This document shows, piece after piece, positions 6,715 to 14,778 of a stretch of DNA of 64,000 nucleotides. This DNA is from Bacteroides zoogleoformans (lineage in GTDB: Bacteria; Bacteroidota; Bacteroidia; Bacteroidales; Bacteroidaceae). Each line of letters opens with the position of its first letter. Positions within the stretch are counted from its first letter, which is position 1. The translations under genes and the position numbers were made by a program. A model generated the notes under the pieces. That model ran no database searches. It saw only the letters and a program-made list of their open reading frames with translations, and had not been told where the DNA came from. The DNA is taken from assembly GCF_002998435.1 (NCBI RefSeq), contig NZ_CP027231.1, positions 718,501 through 782,500 on the forward strand, read 5' to 3'.

Positions 6715-9219
6715 TTACTGCTTGTTTCTCCGTCTTTCGGCAAGCTGTCGGATGGCGGCTTCGATGTCGCCGCCCAATTGCTCCGCCAGACGGTACACCT
6801 CCACCTTTTCCGTTTCCTCGGTGGTGTACGCCAGATACTCTTCCGCGCTCACCTCGGTGGCATAGACCGCCGACTGCGTGCCGCCCAAGCCTATCCACAC
6901 CTCCTTGTAGAGCCGTGAGGGGTTGTTCGCCATGTTGATGGAGAGTATCTGCGACTTCTCCTTCTCCGTCAGTCCGAGCAACGCCTGAATCTGGTCGAAC
7001 TTGTTCATGTACTTGCGCTGGTCAAGCAGGATTTTACAGTCCGAGTTGTTGATGATGCTCTCCTTGACGACGGGCGAGGAAATGATGTCGTCCACCTCCT
7101 GCGTCACCACGATTGCCTCACCGAAGTATTTGCGCACCGTCTTGTACATATAGCGCAGGTAATCAGCCATGTTCGCCGACGAGAGAGCCTTCCAAGCCTC
7201 TTCCACGATAAGCTGCTTTCTCACACCTTTCAGACGCCGCATCTTGTTGATGAAGGCTTCCATGATGATGATGGTCACTACCGGGAACAGTTCGCGGTTG
7301 TCCTTGATGGAATCGATCTCGAAGACGATGAACCGTTTGCCCAGCAGGTCGATGTTCTCCGCCGAGTTGAGCAGGAAGTCGTAGCGTCCGCCCCGGTAAT
7401 ACTGCCGCATGGTGGTGAGCATGTTGTCGATGTTGAAGTCCTCCTTCTCCACCTTGATGTCGCGTTCCGCCAGTTCCCTGCGGTAGTCGTCGCGCATGTA
7501 CTCGTAGAAGGTGTTGAACGAGGGGACGATGCTCCGGTCAGCCCTGATGCGCTCGATGTAGGCACTCACGGCACTGCCCAATTCCCCGCTTTCGGTTTTC
7601 GTCACCTTGTCGTCCTCCGACTTCCAGAGCGTCAGCAGCAGCGTCTTTATGCTGTCCTTTTTCTCCACGTCGAACACGTAGTCGTCGGTATAGAACGGGT
7701 TGAAGCTGATGGGCTTCTCCTCCGTGTAGGTAAAATACACGCCGTCCGTGCCGCCCGTCTTGCGCCGTATCATCTCGCATAGCCCTTGATAGGAGTTTCC
7801 CGTGTCCACCAATACCACATGCGCGCCCTGCTCGTAGTATTGCCGCACGAGGTGGTTCATGAAGAACGACTTGCCACTGCCCGAAGGACCTAATACGAAC
7901 TTGTTACGGTTCGTGGTGATGCCCCGCTTCATCGGCAGGTCACTGATGTCGAGGTGCAGCGGTTTTCCCGTGAGCCTGTCCACCATCTTGATGCCGAAGG
8001 GCGAGAGCGAGCTGCGGTAGTTGGTTTCCTCCGTGAAGAGGCACACCGCCTGTTCGATGAAGGTGTGGAAACTCTCTTCCGCCGGAAAGTCCGCCGCGTT
8101 GCCGGGCATAGCCGCCCAATAAAGTGTCGGGCAGTCGATGGTGTTGTGGCGCGGCACGCACTCCATGCTTGCCAGCTGGCTGCCCACGTCGTTCTTTATG
8201 TGCTTCAGCTCTTCCGCGTCGTCGCTCCACGCCATGACGTTGAAGTGCGCCCGCACCGAGGTCAGCCCGTAGGAGTGCGCCTCGTTCAGGTAGCGGTCTA
8301 TCCACTCGCGGTTGATGCTGTTGCTCCGGCTGTATCGGGATAACGACTGCATATTCCTTGCGGACTTCTCGAATTTTTGAAGGTTCTCCTCGCTGTTGTC
8401 GATAATCACGTACTGGTTGTAAATGTGGTTGCAGGAGAGCAGCAGCCCCACCGGGGAGGCGAAGGAGAGGCGGCAGTCCGAGCGGTCGGTGGAGAGTTTC
8501 TCATACCGTGTGTCGGTAGCCACCGTGCCGGGAAGGTCTTCCGCGTCGGACAGGGTGTGCAGGCACAGGCGATTGTCGCCGATGCGCATCTCCCGTGCCG
8601 AGAGGTCTATGTCCTGTAACGTGGCGTCGCCTTCGGGCATGAGCGAGAAGTAACGCTCTATCAGTCCGGCTTTGCCGTCTGTCCCCACGATCTCGTCGGT
8701 GGAGAGGCGGCGCAGCCTGACAAAGCCGCTGTCGTTGATGATGCGCTCGAACTGTTCCGCAGCCTCCATGAACTTCGCGGCTGTTTCCTTGTCCAGTTCC
8801 TTCGGGATGATATGCCCCCGGCACAGCGTGCTGAAATTGCTCTGCATCCGGTTACGCTCCTTCGTCGTCTTGGTCAGGTAGAGGTAGCACGTGTGCTTCA
8901 GGTACGGTCGCTCGTTGAAGTGCCGCTCGAAAGAGCGGCTCAAAAAACTCATGTCGTCCTTGTGAAGTTCCGGCGTGTACTTCTCCTTGATGAACCAGTC
9001 CTGCTTGTGGACGACGGAGAAGTCCGGCAGCACCTTGATCGCCTTGCACCAGCAGCCGTGTATAGCCTCGTACTCCGCACCCGTCACGGTATAAAGCTCC
9101 GGCAGTTCCACCTCGAAAGCCACCGTGATGTCGGCGTCTTTGGAGATGATGCAACCTTGCTCCACCGCCAATAGCGGGAACTTGTTTTCCAGTGTTGTCA
9201 TTTTGGATGTATTCCTCAT
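6715..9219 (-). CDS. traG: Conjugation ATPase TraG (VirB4-like)
   Basis: An 834-residue cytoplasmic ATPase that would power assembly of the conjugation channel. Walker A is GPSGSGKS (about residues 443-450, followed by FFMNHLVRQYY) and Walker B is the LIVEEAWKAL region (about 670), both typical of VirB4/TraG of Bacteroides conjugative transposons. The DNA is open further upstream to 9,405, but that part lies over traF in another frame. The ATG at 9,219 overlaps the traF stop (ATGA) and gives the normal family length, so it is preferred. An additional start (MTTLENKF) lies six codons in. Confidence 0.95.
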   Translation of the reverse strand: MRNTSKMTTLENKFPLLAVEQGCIISKDADITVAFEVELPELYTVTGAEYEAIHGCWCKAIKVLPDFSVVHKQDWFIKEKYTPELHKDDMSFLSRSFERHFNERPYLKHTCYLYLTKTTKERNRMQSNFSTLCRGHIIPKELDKETAAKFMEAAEQFERIINDSGFVRLRRLSTDEIVGTDGKAGLIERYFSLMPEGDATLQDIDLSAREMRIGDNRLCLHTLSDAEDLPGTVATDTRYEKLSTDRSDCRLSFASPVGLLLSCNHIYNQYVIIDNSEENLQKFEKSARNMQSLSRYSRSNSINREWIDRYLNEAHSYGLTSVRAHFNVMAWSDDAEELKHIKNDVGSQLASMECVPRHNTIDCPTLYWAAMPGNAADFPAEESFHTFIEQAVCLFTEETNYRSSLSPFGIKMVDRLTGKPLHLDISDLPMKRGITTNRNKFVLGPSGSGKSFFMNHLVRQYYEQGAHVVLVDTGNSYQGLCEMIRRKTGGTDGVYFTYTEEKPISFNPFYTDDYVFDVEKKDSIKTLLLTLWKSEDDKVTKTESGELGSAVSAYIERIRADRSIVPSFNTFYEYMRDDYRRELAERDIKVEKEDFNIDNMLTTMRQYYRGGRYDFLLNSAENIDLLGKRFIVFEIDSIKDNRELFPVVTIIIMEAFINKMRRLKGVRKQLIVEEAWKALSSANMADYLRYMYKTVRKYFGEAIVVTQEVDDIISSPVVKESIINNSDCKILLDQRKYMNKFDQIQALLGLTEKEKSQILSINMANNPSRLYKEVWIGLGGTQSAVYATEVSAEEYLAYTTEETEKVEVYRLAEQLGGDIEAAIRQLAERRRNKQ

Positions 9220-9548
9220 GTCGTTTCTTCCTTTCGTTTCCGTTTGAATAATCGGGTGATCCGCCGCCGGTTGATAAGGTATCGGGGATGGCTCCTTGTT
9301 GCCCCTAATTTCATCAGTCCGTGTTCGCCGTACCGGGCGTTCAGCGCGAAGGTCTGCCATACGAGGATGGAAGACGATGCCACGCCGAAGCCGATACATA
9401 CCCACTGGTCGATGCCGACCATGTAGAGGATGACGAACAGGACGAAGAGAGCCAGCAGACCTCCGCAGAAGATGAAGAGGTACTGAGCCTTCAAACCCTT
9501 GAACTCTACCGGACGGCCGATACCCTTGTTTATCGGGTATTCAGCCAT
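9216..9548 (-). CDS. traF: Conjugative transposon protein TraF (DUF4133)
   Basis: A 110-residue protein with two adjacent membrane helices (AQYLFIFCGGLLALFVLFVILY and VCIGFGVASSSILVWQTFAL) and a basic C-terminus. This is the DUF4133 family, placed between traE and traG and similar in layout to VirB3. The ATG at 9,548 begins MAEYPINKGIGRP, the standard N-terminus of the family; the frame runs 16 codons further upstream but those overlap the traE end. It shares ATGA with traG, so translation is coupled. Confidence 0.92.
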   Translation of the reverse strand: MAEYPINKGIGRPVEFKGLKAQYLFIFCGGLLALFVLFVILYMVGIDQWVCIGFGVASSSILVWQTFALNARYGEHGLMKLGATRSHPRYLINRRRITRLFKRKRKEETT

Positions 9549-9558
9549 ACATTGTTTA

Positions 9559-9870
9559 TTAAAGGAAGAATGAGCGCAGGATGGTGGCGGCGACAATCAG
9601 GAAGATGCACGCCCCGAACCACGAGGCGGCAGTCTTGGATGTGTCGGGATCGCCGGACGAGAATTTCCCATACACTTTCACGCCCCCGATAAGCCCGACT
9701 ACCGCGCCGATGGCGTAGATGAGTTTCGTGCCGGGGTCGAAGTACGAACTCACCATAGAGGTGGCTTCGTTGATGCCCGCGATGCCGTTTCCCTGCGCGA
9801 AGGCGGAGGCGGTTGCGGCAACCAGAAGTGCCGCAGAGAGGATAAGTTTCTGTCTGTTGTTCTTGTTCAT
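9559..9870 (-). CDS. traE: Conjugative transposon protein TraE (DUF4134), pilin-like
   Basis: A 103-residue protein with a cleavable N-terminal signal (MNKNNRQKLILSAALLVAATASAFAQ) followed by two hydrophobic helices separated by a short polar loop (KVYGKFSSGDPDTSK). This layout is like VirB2/TrbC pilins, and DUF4134/TraE occupies that place in the operon. The start ATG at 9,870 is set by the signal peptide. It lies 10 bp upstream of traF. An unusually long leader of about 200 bp separates it from traD and carries one of the RteR-complementary motifs. Confidence 0.92.
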   Translation of the reverse strand: MNKNNRQKLILSAALLVAATASAFAQGNGIAGINEATSMVSSYFDPGTKLIYAIGAVVGLIGGVKVYGKFSSGDPDTSKTAASWFGACIFLIVAATILRSFFL

Positions 9871-10072
9871 AAACTGTTCTTGTTTTGTGCCGTCCAAAGG
9901 GTGGATGGTCCTTTGTCGGGCGGTTGATACTCGATTACTTTACTTTGGTTTAGTGGGTTGCCCGTTTGTTTCTACGGACTTGGGTGTGTCCGTTGCGAAT
10001 TGGCTGTACCTTGTACCGCCGTGCGCGTGGGTGATGCCGTCTTACGTTTTCATTCTCATTCTTTTTTAGTCG
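9871..10072 (-). other. traD-traE intergenic leader
   Basis: This 202-bp gap is the longest break inside the tra operon. On the coding strand it carries CCACTAAACCAAAGTA (9,942-9,957), which is complementary to RteR apart from one missing base, about 70 nt before the traE start. No clear gene or strong Bacteroides -7 box is visible. Its length and the motif make it a candidate point where the transcript is controlled internally. Confidence 0.5.
9942..9960 (-). promoter_or_regulatory. RteR-complementary leader motif, traE leader
   Basis: The coding strand has CCCACTAAACCAAAGTA. Relative to the consensus one T is missing, so pairing with RteR would leave a single bulged base. Unlike the other copies it is far (about 70 nt) from the start codon. 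Confidence 0.45.
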
Positions 10073-10807
10073 TTATACATAGTTGCGGATGTCGAAGTTC
10101 TCAATACTGTCCGGGACGACAAAATCCTTTTTCGGTTTATTCTTCTTCAGCCGGATTTCGATAAGTCCCTTGATGCGGATGCTCATTTCAGACGAGCCGG
10201 TCATCAGCTTCTCGTACAGCTCCGTCCCTTCCATGTCGGTGAAGACCTTTGCCGCCCGCTCCCGTTCCGTCGTTGTCGCTTCCGGGTTCTTGGCGGTTCT
10301 GACCGCATCGTCTATCTCGTCGAAACTGCTTCCCGATGCCCTCGGCGCGTCGGGCGTTTCTTCCTCCGGCTCGTCCTCCCCGAACTCCAGTTCCGAAGGC
10401 GTGAGGCTCGTGAAGGTTTCGTCGAGTTTATCCTCCGGGACTTGTGCGGGACGGGACACGGTTTCCGTGTTTCCGTCGTCAAAAGTAGTCTCTTCCTCCG
10501 TCAGCTCAATGCCTTTTTCCGAAGTGGCGGCTTCTTGCGTCGGTATGGCAGCGGTTGTCCGGGGCGATGCCATCCTGAAACGGCTCTTGCCGATGATGTC
10601 CGGGGTGTCTGCGGGCGGTGTGTCCCTTACCGTTTCGGGCTTTGCCGCCGTGCCGCCCAACGACCGCCACACTCCGGCTATGCTTCTTAGGAAGCGGACA
10701 AGTCTGGTTTCCATGATCCTGTCATAAAGGAGCAGGAACAGGAACCACAGGTTGCAGCCGACCGATACGGTCAGCAGAATATCAGTCATGCTTATTGTTT
10801 CACTCAT
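10073..10807 (-). CDS. traD: Conjugal transfer protein TraD
   Basis: A 244-residue protein with one N-terminal membrane helix (DILLTVSVGCNLWFLFLLLYD, about 8-28) and a long, mostly disordered acidic middle (about 95-180, e.g. EDEPEEETPDAPRA), ending in a basic, helical tail with KNKPKKDFVVPDSIENFDIRNYV. It matches TraD of CTnDOT-like elements by position and composition; it should not be confused with the F-plasmid coupling protein of the same name. The ATG at 10,807 (MSETISMTD) is preferred over the open frame reaching 10,882. Function is unknown. Confidence 0.85.
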   Translation of the reverse strand: MSETISMTDILLTVSVGCNLWFLFLLLYDRIMETRLVRFLRSIAGVWRSLGGTAAKPETVRDTPPADTPDIIGKSRFRMASPRTTAAIPTQEAATSEKGIELTEEETTFDDGNTETVSRPAQVPEDKLDETFTSLTPSELEFGEDEPEEETPDAPRASGSSFDEIDDAVRTAKNPEATTTERERAAKVFTDMEGTELYEKLMTGSSEMSIRIKGLIEIRLKKNKPKKDFVVPDSIENFDIRNYV

Positions 10808-10827
10808 GCACGTTCTCTTTTTGAGGG

Positions 10828-11175
10828 TTAAAATACTGCGTCGTAATTCTGGGCGTAAAGGCTCTTTATCGCCTCCTCGCACTGGTTGAAGTGGTGCGTA
10901 AGCACATGGTCGATGTAGGCGGACAGCGACAATTTGTCATGCCCGATCACACGGGTGATGCGCATGATGCGGTCGTGGTACTCCGGACGCACATACGCCA
11001 TCTTTCCCTCGCGTGCCTTCACTTCGGCTTCACGGATGAACAGCCGTTCATAGTCCTTTTCACCGCATTTGCCGCCTAACGGCACGGGGGATAGGATTTC
11101 CACACTCGCCTGCACTTGGGCAAGCATACCGCCGCCGTCATGCTGCGGACTTCTGTTTTTCTGGTTCTTTTCCAT
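10828..11175 (-). CDS. traC: DUF3408 protein TraC
   Basis: A 115-residue protein with a DUF3408-type C-terminal helical domain (YVRPEYHDRIMRITRVIGHDKLSLSAYIDHVLTHHF), related in pattern to ribbon-helix-helix DNA-binding proteins and clearly paralogous to its neighbour TraB. The ATG at 11,175 follows the traB stop by two bases. In CTnDOT the gene lies second or third in the tra operon. A role in regulation or DNA processing at the operon head is plausible but not shown. Confidence 0.85.
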   Translation of the reverse strand: MEKNQKNRSPQHDGGGMLAQVQASVEILSPVPLGGKCGEKDYERLFIREAEVKAREGKMAYVRPEYHDRIMRITRVIGHDKLSLSAYIDHVLTHHFNQCEEAIKSLYAQNYDAVF

Positions 11176-11177
11176 AT

Positions 11178-11618
11178 TCAAATCAAGTCTTCACGTTGTT
11201 TCTTGTACAGTTCGTTTATTTTCTCCTTGTGCTGTTCCAGATGTTGGCGCAGCACGGTGTCCACGTAGCCGCCTACCGAGATTTCACGCCCGGCGATGTC
11301 GTTCACGATTTTGAGAATCTTGCTGTGGACATCGCGGCTGATATAGACGCACTGGCGCGTCTTTATCTCGTTGCGGCGGAGGAACAGCCCGGAATAGTCG
11401 TCCTCCTGCCGTTTGCGGCGGACAGTGTCCCTCTGCGGTTTTTCCTTTGCCGTGTATTGCGCGGGCGGCGGTTCCGTTTCAGGGACGCTTTTTTCTTCGG
11501 GAGCAGGCGCGGGCGGCTCCTGCGCGTGGTACAGGGTCCCGTCCTGCCTGCGTCTGCCGATGGAGGCTATCAACAGTTCCTCGTCAATGCCTTCGGTGTT
11601 CACTTTCCTGCTGCCCAT
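11178..11618 (-). CDS. traB: DUF3408 protein TraB
   Basis: A 146-residue protein with a Pro/Glu-rich, probably unstructured N-terminal half (residues 30-75) and a C-terminal DUF3408 domain (QCVYISRDVHSKILKIVNDIAGREISVGGYVDTVLRQHL). The domain aligns with that of TraC downstream, so the two probably arose by duplication. It starts two bases after the traA stop, in one operon with the ParA-like TraA. The RHH-like pattern suggests DNA binding, perhaps as the ParB-like partner of TraA; this is inference. Confidence 0.85.
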   Translation of the reverse strand: MGSRKVNTEGIDEELLIASIGRRRQDGTLYHAQEPPAPAPEEKSVPETEPPPAQYTAKEKPQRDTVRRKRQEDDYSGLFLRRNEIKTRQCVYISRDVHSKILKIVNDIAGREISVGGYVDTVLRQHLEQHKEKINELYKKQREDLI

Positions 11619-11620
11619 GA

Positions 11621-12382
11621 TTATTGAGGTCTGATGATACGGCTTATCTCTTCCGAGAACTCACGGATGCCGCTCCCTTTCAGCAGGGACGCATCCATCG
11701 GGAAGATGGTCGAGCGGAACACGCTCTTGCGCTCTTCCGAGAGGTCGCGCCGGAACTTCTTGCTGTCGGGCAGGCGGGTGGACAGCACCGGCAGCCCCAT
11801 CTCGGCGATCACATCCTCATACAGGTCGTAAAGCCCGTTCTTCTCCCTGCCGTCCACCATCGTCCAGAACAGGTACAGCCCTTTTGTTTTCGCCTGTCCC
11901 GTCGTCATGAGGTTGTCACGGAACATCACAGCGAATTGCAGGGTGCTTTCCACGACAAAACGGTCGGCACTCATGGGCGCGAAGATGTAGTCCATCTGCG
12001 AGAGGGTCTTGACCACGCCGTTGCTTTTCAGGGTTCCCGGCATGTCGAAAAACACGATGTCGGGTTTCACCTCTTCTTCGGCAAGCATCCTTTCGGCATC
12101 ATCGAGGGCGTTAAGGGCGTCGCTTGCGATGACCGGGTAGGCGTTCTTCCTTATCTTGCGGAAGTGGTCACACGCGAGTGCCTTGAAATAGAGGCTCCCG
12201 CCGATAAGTCCCGTTTCACGTTCACGCAACCCGTGTATGCTGTGCTGCGGGGTGTCGCAGTCTATGACTGCGACATTGTGTCCTTTCACGTTGTGGAGGT
12301 AGTTGGCGGCAAGTGCCGTGACGGTGGATTTGCCGATACCCCCTTTCTGTGTTGCGAATGCAACGAATGTTTCATTACTCAT
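11621..12382 (-). CDS. traA: ParA-family ATPase TraA
   Basis: A 253-residue MinD/ParA-type ATPase at the head of the tra operon. The deviant Walker A motif KGGIGKST (residues 13-20) carries the signature Lys, DCDTPQHS is the switch I region and VFFDMPGT the Walker B. Such proteins position DNA or protein complexes; here it may organise the transfer machinery or the excised circle. The ATG at 12,382 (MSNETFVAFATQKGG) gives the family length. The reading frame stays open for a further 108 codons upstream, with an ATG at 12,670, which is noted separately. Confidence 0.93.
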   Translation of the reverse strand: MSNETFVAFATQKGGIGKSTVTALAANYLHNVKGHNVAVIDCDTPQHSIHGLRERETGLIGGSLYFKALACDHFRKIRKNAYPVIASDALNALDDAERMLAEEEVKPDIVFFDMPGTLKSNGVVKTLSQMDYIFAPMSADRFVVESTLQFAVMFRDNLMTTGQAKTKGLYLFWTMVDGREKNGLYDLYEDVIAEMGLPVLSTRLPDSKKFRRDLSEERKSVFRSTIFPMDASLLKGSGIREFSEEISRIIRPQ

Positions 12383-12794
12383 GGTTCTGTTGGTTTTAAT
12401 GGTTGATGAATTGTTTTCCTGCTCCGATACGGAATCGGTGACATGTATATCCGCGTCCGCGAATCTCTGACTGTCCGGTTCGTCACGTATCCGCTTCAAC
12501 GGTGGGGCAGGGATTCGGATAACTGATGAATGACGACATTGCGTCATGAAGTCATTGAATCCGTGAATCACCGCGTCATTGTAAAACCGGGTATCCGAAG
12601 GTTCGGGTATCCGGTCAGGCAAATAGCCGCCGAAGCGGTTTGCCGGGTATTTGAAAGCCTCATTTTTCATATCTTCAAATCGTTCGTTTCTTGAATCATG
12701 CTGCAAATAAACAAGGATATTTTTGAACCTGTATCACTTCCCCGACAAGTGGCGGCATGTTGCGCCGGTTGGCACTGATTGTCCGGGTCAAGCC

Positions 12795-12827
12795 TCTGTC
12801 CGATACCGCTTTAAGGGCGTAACTTTG
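12795..12827 (+). promoter_or_regulatory. Promoter for mobABC
   Basis: The -7 box TAACTTTG at 12,820-12,827 fits the Bacteroides consensus TAnnTTTG exactly. A -33-like TCTG (12,795-12,798) lies 21 bp upstream. It points toward mobA, about 265 bp away. Confidence 0.5.
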
Positions 12828-13072
12828 CACCCGAACGGCAGGGTTCGCCGCAGGTGGCGCAGCCCGGAGTTTGAAAGGCATTCCCCCAATCCGGCCCCGA
12901 CGGATTTTTATGTTCGCCTGAACATAGCAAGATGTCTTTTCAGCCGCTCAAAACGTTTTGAGCAGCCACGAAAAGCACTTGCCCTTGCAGGGGGCGGGCT
13001 TCCTCTCCGAAGTCGGGAAGCTTTTCAAACCTGCGGTGTCTGTGACCCCAAGCGGCGGCTTATGCCGTCCAT

Positions 13073-13088
13073 CCGCTAAATCCAAAGT
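13073..13088 (+). promoter_or_regulatory. RteR-complementary leader motif, mobA
   Basis: The sequence CCGCTAAATCCAAAGT ends 4 nt before the mobA ATG. All 16 bases can pair with RteR, one as a G-U wobble. It lies on the plus strand, unlike the tra copies, but again in sense orientation relative to its gene. Confidence 0.6.
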
Positions 13089-13092
13089 TTAT

Positions 13093-13518
13093 ATGAAAGA
13101 GAAAAGAAACAAGACCGGGAGAAATCCCAAACTTGATCCGGCGGTATTCCGCTACACCGTCCGTTTCAACGAGGAGGAACACAACCGTTTCCTCGCCATG
13201 TTCGAGAAGTCGGGCGTTTACGCCAAGTCGGTTTTCATCAAGGCGCACTTCTTCGGGCAGCCGTTCAGGGTGCTGAAAGTGGACAGGACGCTGGTGGATT
13301 ACTACACCAGACTGTCCGATTTCCATGCGCAGTTCCGCGCGGTAGGCACGAACTACAACCAAGTCGTGAAGGAACTCAGGCTGCATTTTTCCGAGAAAAA
13401 GGCAATGGCGTTGCTCTACAAGCTGGAGCAACAGACCGTCGAACTCGTGAAACTGAGCCGTCAGATTGTGGAACTTTCAAGGGAAATGGAGGCGAAATGG
13501 TCGCAAAAATCAGTGTAG
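13093..13518 (+). CDS. mobA: Mobilization accessory protein MobA
   Basis: A 141-residue basic protein that begins MKEKRNKTGRNPKLDPAVFRYTVRFNEEEHNRF, the pattern of MobC/MbeC-type relaxosome accessory proteins with a ribbon-helix-helix region. The conserved YNQVVKEL segment and a C-terminal coiled coil (residues about 105-135) follow. It probably binds oriT and helps the relaxase. The ATG at 13,093 is chosen because of the family N-terminus and the leader motif just upstream; the frame is open to 12,958. It overlaps mobB by 22 bp. Confidence 0.88.
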   Translation: MKEKRNKTGRNPKLDPAVFRYTVRFNEEEHNRFLAMFEKSGVYAKSVFIKAHFFGQPFRVLKVDRTLVDYYTRLSDFHAQFRAVGTNYNQVVKELRLHFSEKKAMALLYKLEQQTVELVKLSRQIVELSREMEAKWSQKSV

Positions 13519-14747
13519 GAAAGTCGCTGTACGGCGCACTTGCCTACAACGGGGAAAAGATCAACGAGGCGAAAGGGCGTCTGCTCACCACCAACCGCAT
13601 CTACAATGACGGCACGGGGACGGTGGACATACGCAAGGCGATGGAGGGTTTTCTCGCCTGTATGCCGGAGCATACGAGGGTGGAGAAACCGGTACTCCAT
13701 ATCTCGCTCAACCCGCATCCCGACGATGTGCTGACCGATACGGAATTGCAGGACATCGCACGCGAGTATCTGGAAAAACTCGGCTACGGGGACCAGCCGT
13801 ATCTTATTGTAAAGCACGAGGACATAGACCGCCACCACCTGCACATCGTGACAATCAATGTGGACGAGAAAGGCAGGCGGCTCAATCAGGATTTCCTTTT
13901 CCGCCGCAGCGACCGCATCCGGCGGGAACTGGAACAAAAGTACGGGCTGCACCCGGCGGAACGTAAGAATCAACGGATAGAGAACCCTCTGCGAAAGGTG
14001 GACGCTTCGGCGGGCGACGTGAAAAGGCAGGTCGGGAATACCGTCAAGGCTCTGAGTGGACAGTACCGTTTCCAGACGATGGGCGAATATCGCGCCCTCC
14101 TTTCCTTATATAATATGACGGTGGAGGAAGCGCGGGGAAACGTGTGCGGGCGTGAGTATCACGGGCTGGTCTATTCCGTCACCGATGATGCCGGGAACAA
14201 GACGGGCAACCCGTTCAAGTCCTCGCTTTTCGGGAAGTCCGCAGGCTATGAAGCCGTGCAGAAGAAGTTTGCCCGTTCCAAGCAGGAGATTAAGGACCGG
14301 AAACTCGCCGACATGACAAAACGCACCGTCCTTTCCGTGCTTGAAGGCACGTATGACAAGGAGAAGTTCGTTTCGCGGCTCAGGGAGAAGGGTATCGACA
14401 CCGTGCTGCGCTACACGGAGGAAGGGCGCATCTACGGAGCCACGTTTATCGACCATCGCACGGGCTGCGTGCTGAACGGCTCGCGCATGGGCAAGGAACT
14501 TTCCGCCAACGCTTTGCAGGAACACTTCACGCTGCCTTATGCCGGACAGCCACCGATTCCGCTTTCCGTTCCGGTGGAAACAGTAGAGGATATGCGCGAA
14601 CAGACAGCATCCGACCACGAGAACACGGCGGGAGGTATCGGTCTGCTCACTCCCGAAGGTCCGGCTGTGGATGCCGAGGAGGAAGCCTTTATCCGGGCGA
14701 TGCAGCGCAAGAAGAAAAAGAAAAGGCGCAAGGGTTTGGGAATGTAA
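13497..14747 (+). CDS. mobB: Relaxase / mobilization nuclease MobB
   Basis: A 416-residue relaxase that would nick one strand at oriT and pilot it into the recipient. The N-terminal 130 residues show the relaxase/mobilization nuclease domain: an early LAYNGEKI segment with a Tyr suited to transesterification, LHISLNPHP, and the metal-binding HxD...HxH motif (KHEDIDRHHLHIVTINVD). The C-terminal half is less conserved and ends in a Lys-rich tail. The start overlaps mobA by 22 bp. The set mobA-mobB-mobC corresponds to the CTnDOT mobilization region. Confidence 0.93.
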   Translation: MVAKISVGKSLYGALAYNGEKINEAKGRLLTTNRIYNDGTGTVDIRKAMEGFLACMPEHTRVEKPVLHISLNPHPDDVLTDTELQDIAREYLEKLGYGDQPYLIVKHEDIDRHHLHIVTINVDEKGRRLNQDFLFRRSDRIRRELEQKYGLHPAERKNQRIENPLRKVDASAGDVKRQVGNTVKALSGQYRFQTMGEYRALLSLYNMTVEEARGNVCGREYHGLVYSVTDDAGNKTGNPFKSSLFGKSAGYEAVQKKFARSKQEIKDRKLADMTKRTVLSVLEGTYDKEKFVSRLREKGIDTVLRYTEEGRIYGATFIDHRTGCVLNGSRMGKELSANALQEHFTLPYAGQPPIPLSVPVETVEDMREQTASDHENTAGGIGLLTPEGPAVDAEEEAFIRAMQRKKKKKRRKGLGM

Positions 14748-14778
14748 TCGAGGTATCAACATCAAAATTTTTCAATCT

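Larger units (their letters stand above)
12383..13092. other. Divergent traA/mobA region: candidate oriT and control region
   Basis: About 700 bp lie between the divergent tra and mob operons. The left part (to 12,706) is open in frame with traA. The right part holds two palindromes: ATGTTC-GCCT-GAACAT at 12,910-12,925 and the perfect 18-mer GCTCAAAACGTTTTGAGC at 12,946-12,963. Relaxase genes follow at once, and oriT normally lies beside them, so this is the best oriT candidate in the window. A rightward promoter sits at 12,795-12,827. The nick site itself cannot be assigned. Confidence 0.5.

Noticed and set aside
6715..9405. TraG starting at 9,405
   Set aside because: The extra 62 codons lie over traF in another frame; the ATGA overlap at 9,216-9,219 gives the normal length.
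12958..13092. Longer N-terminus for MobA
   Set aside because: The stretch overlaps the palindrome region, and the leader motif plus family N-terminus fit the ATG at 13,093.
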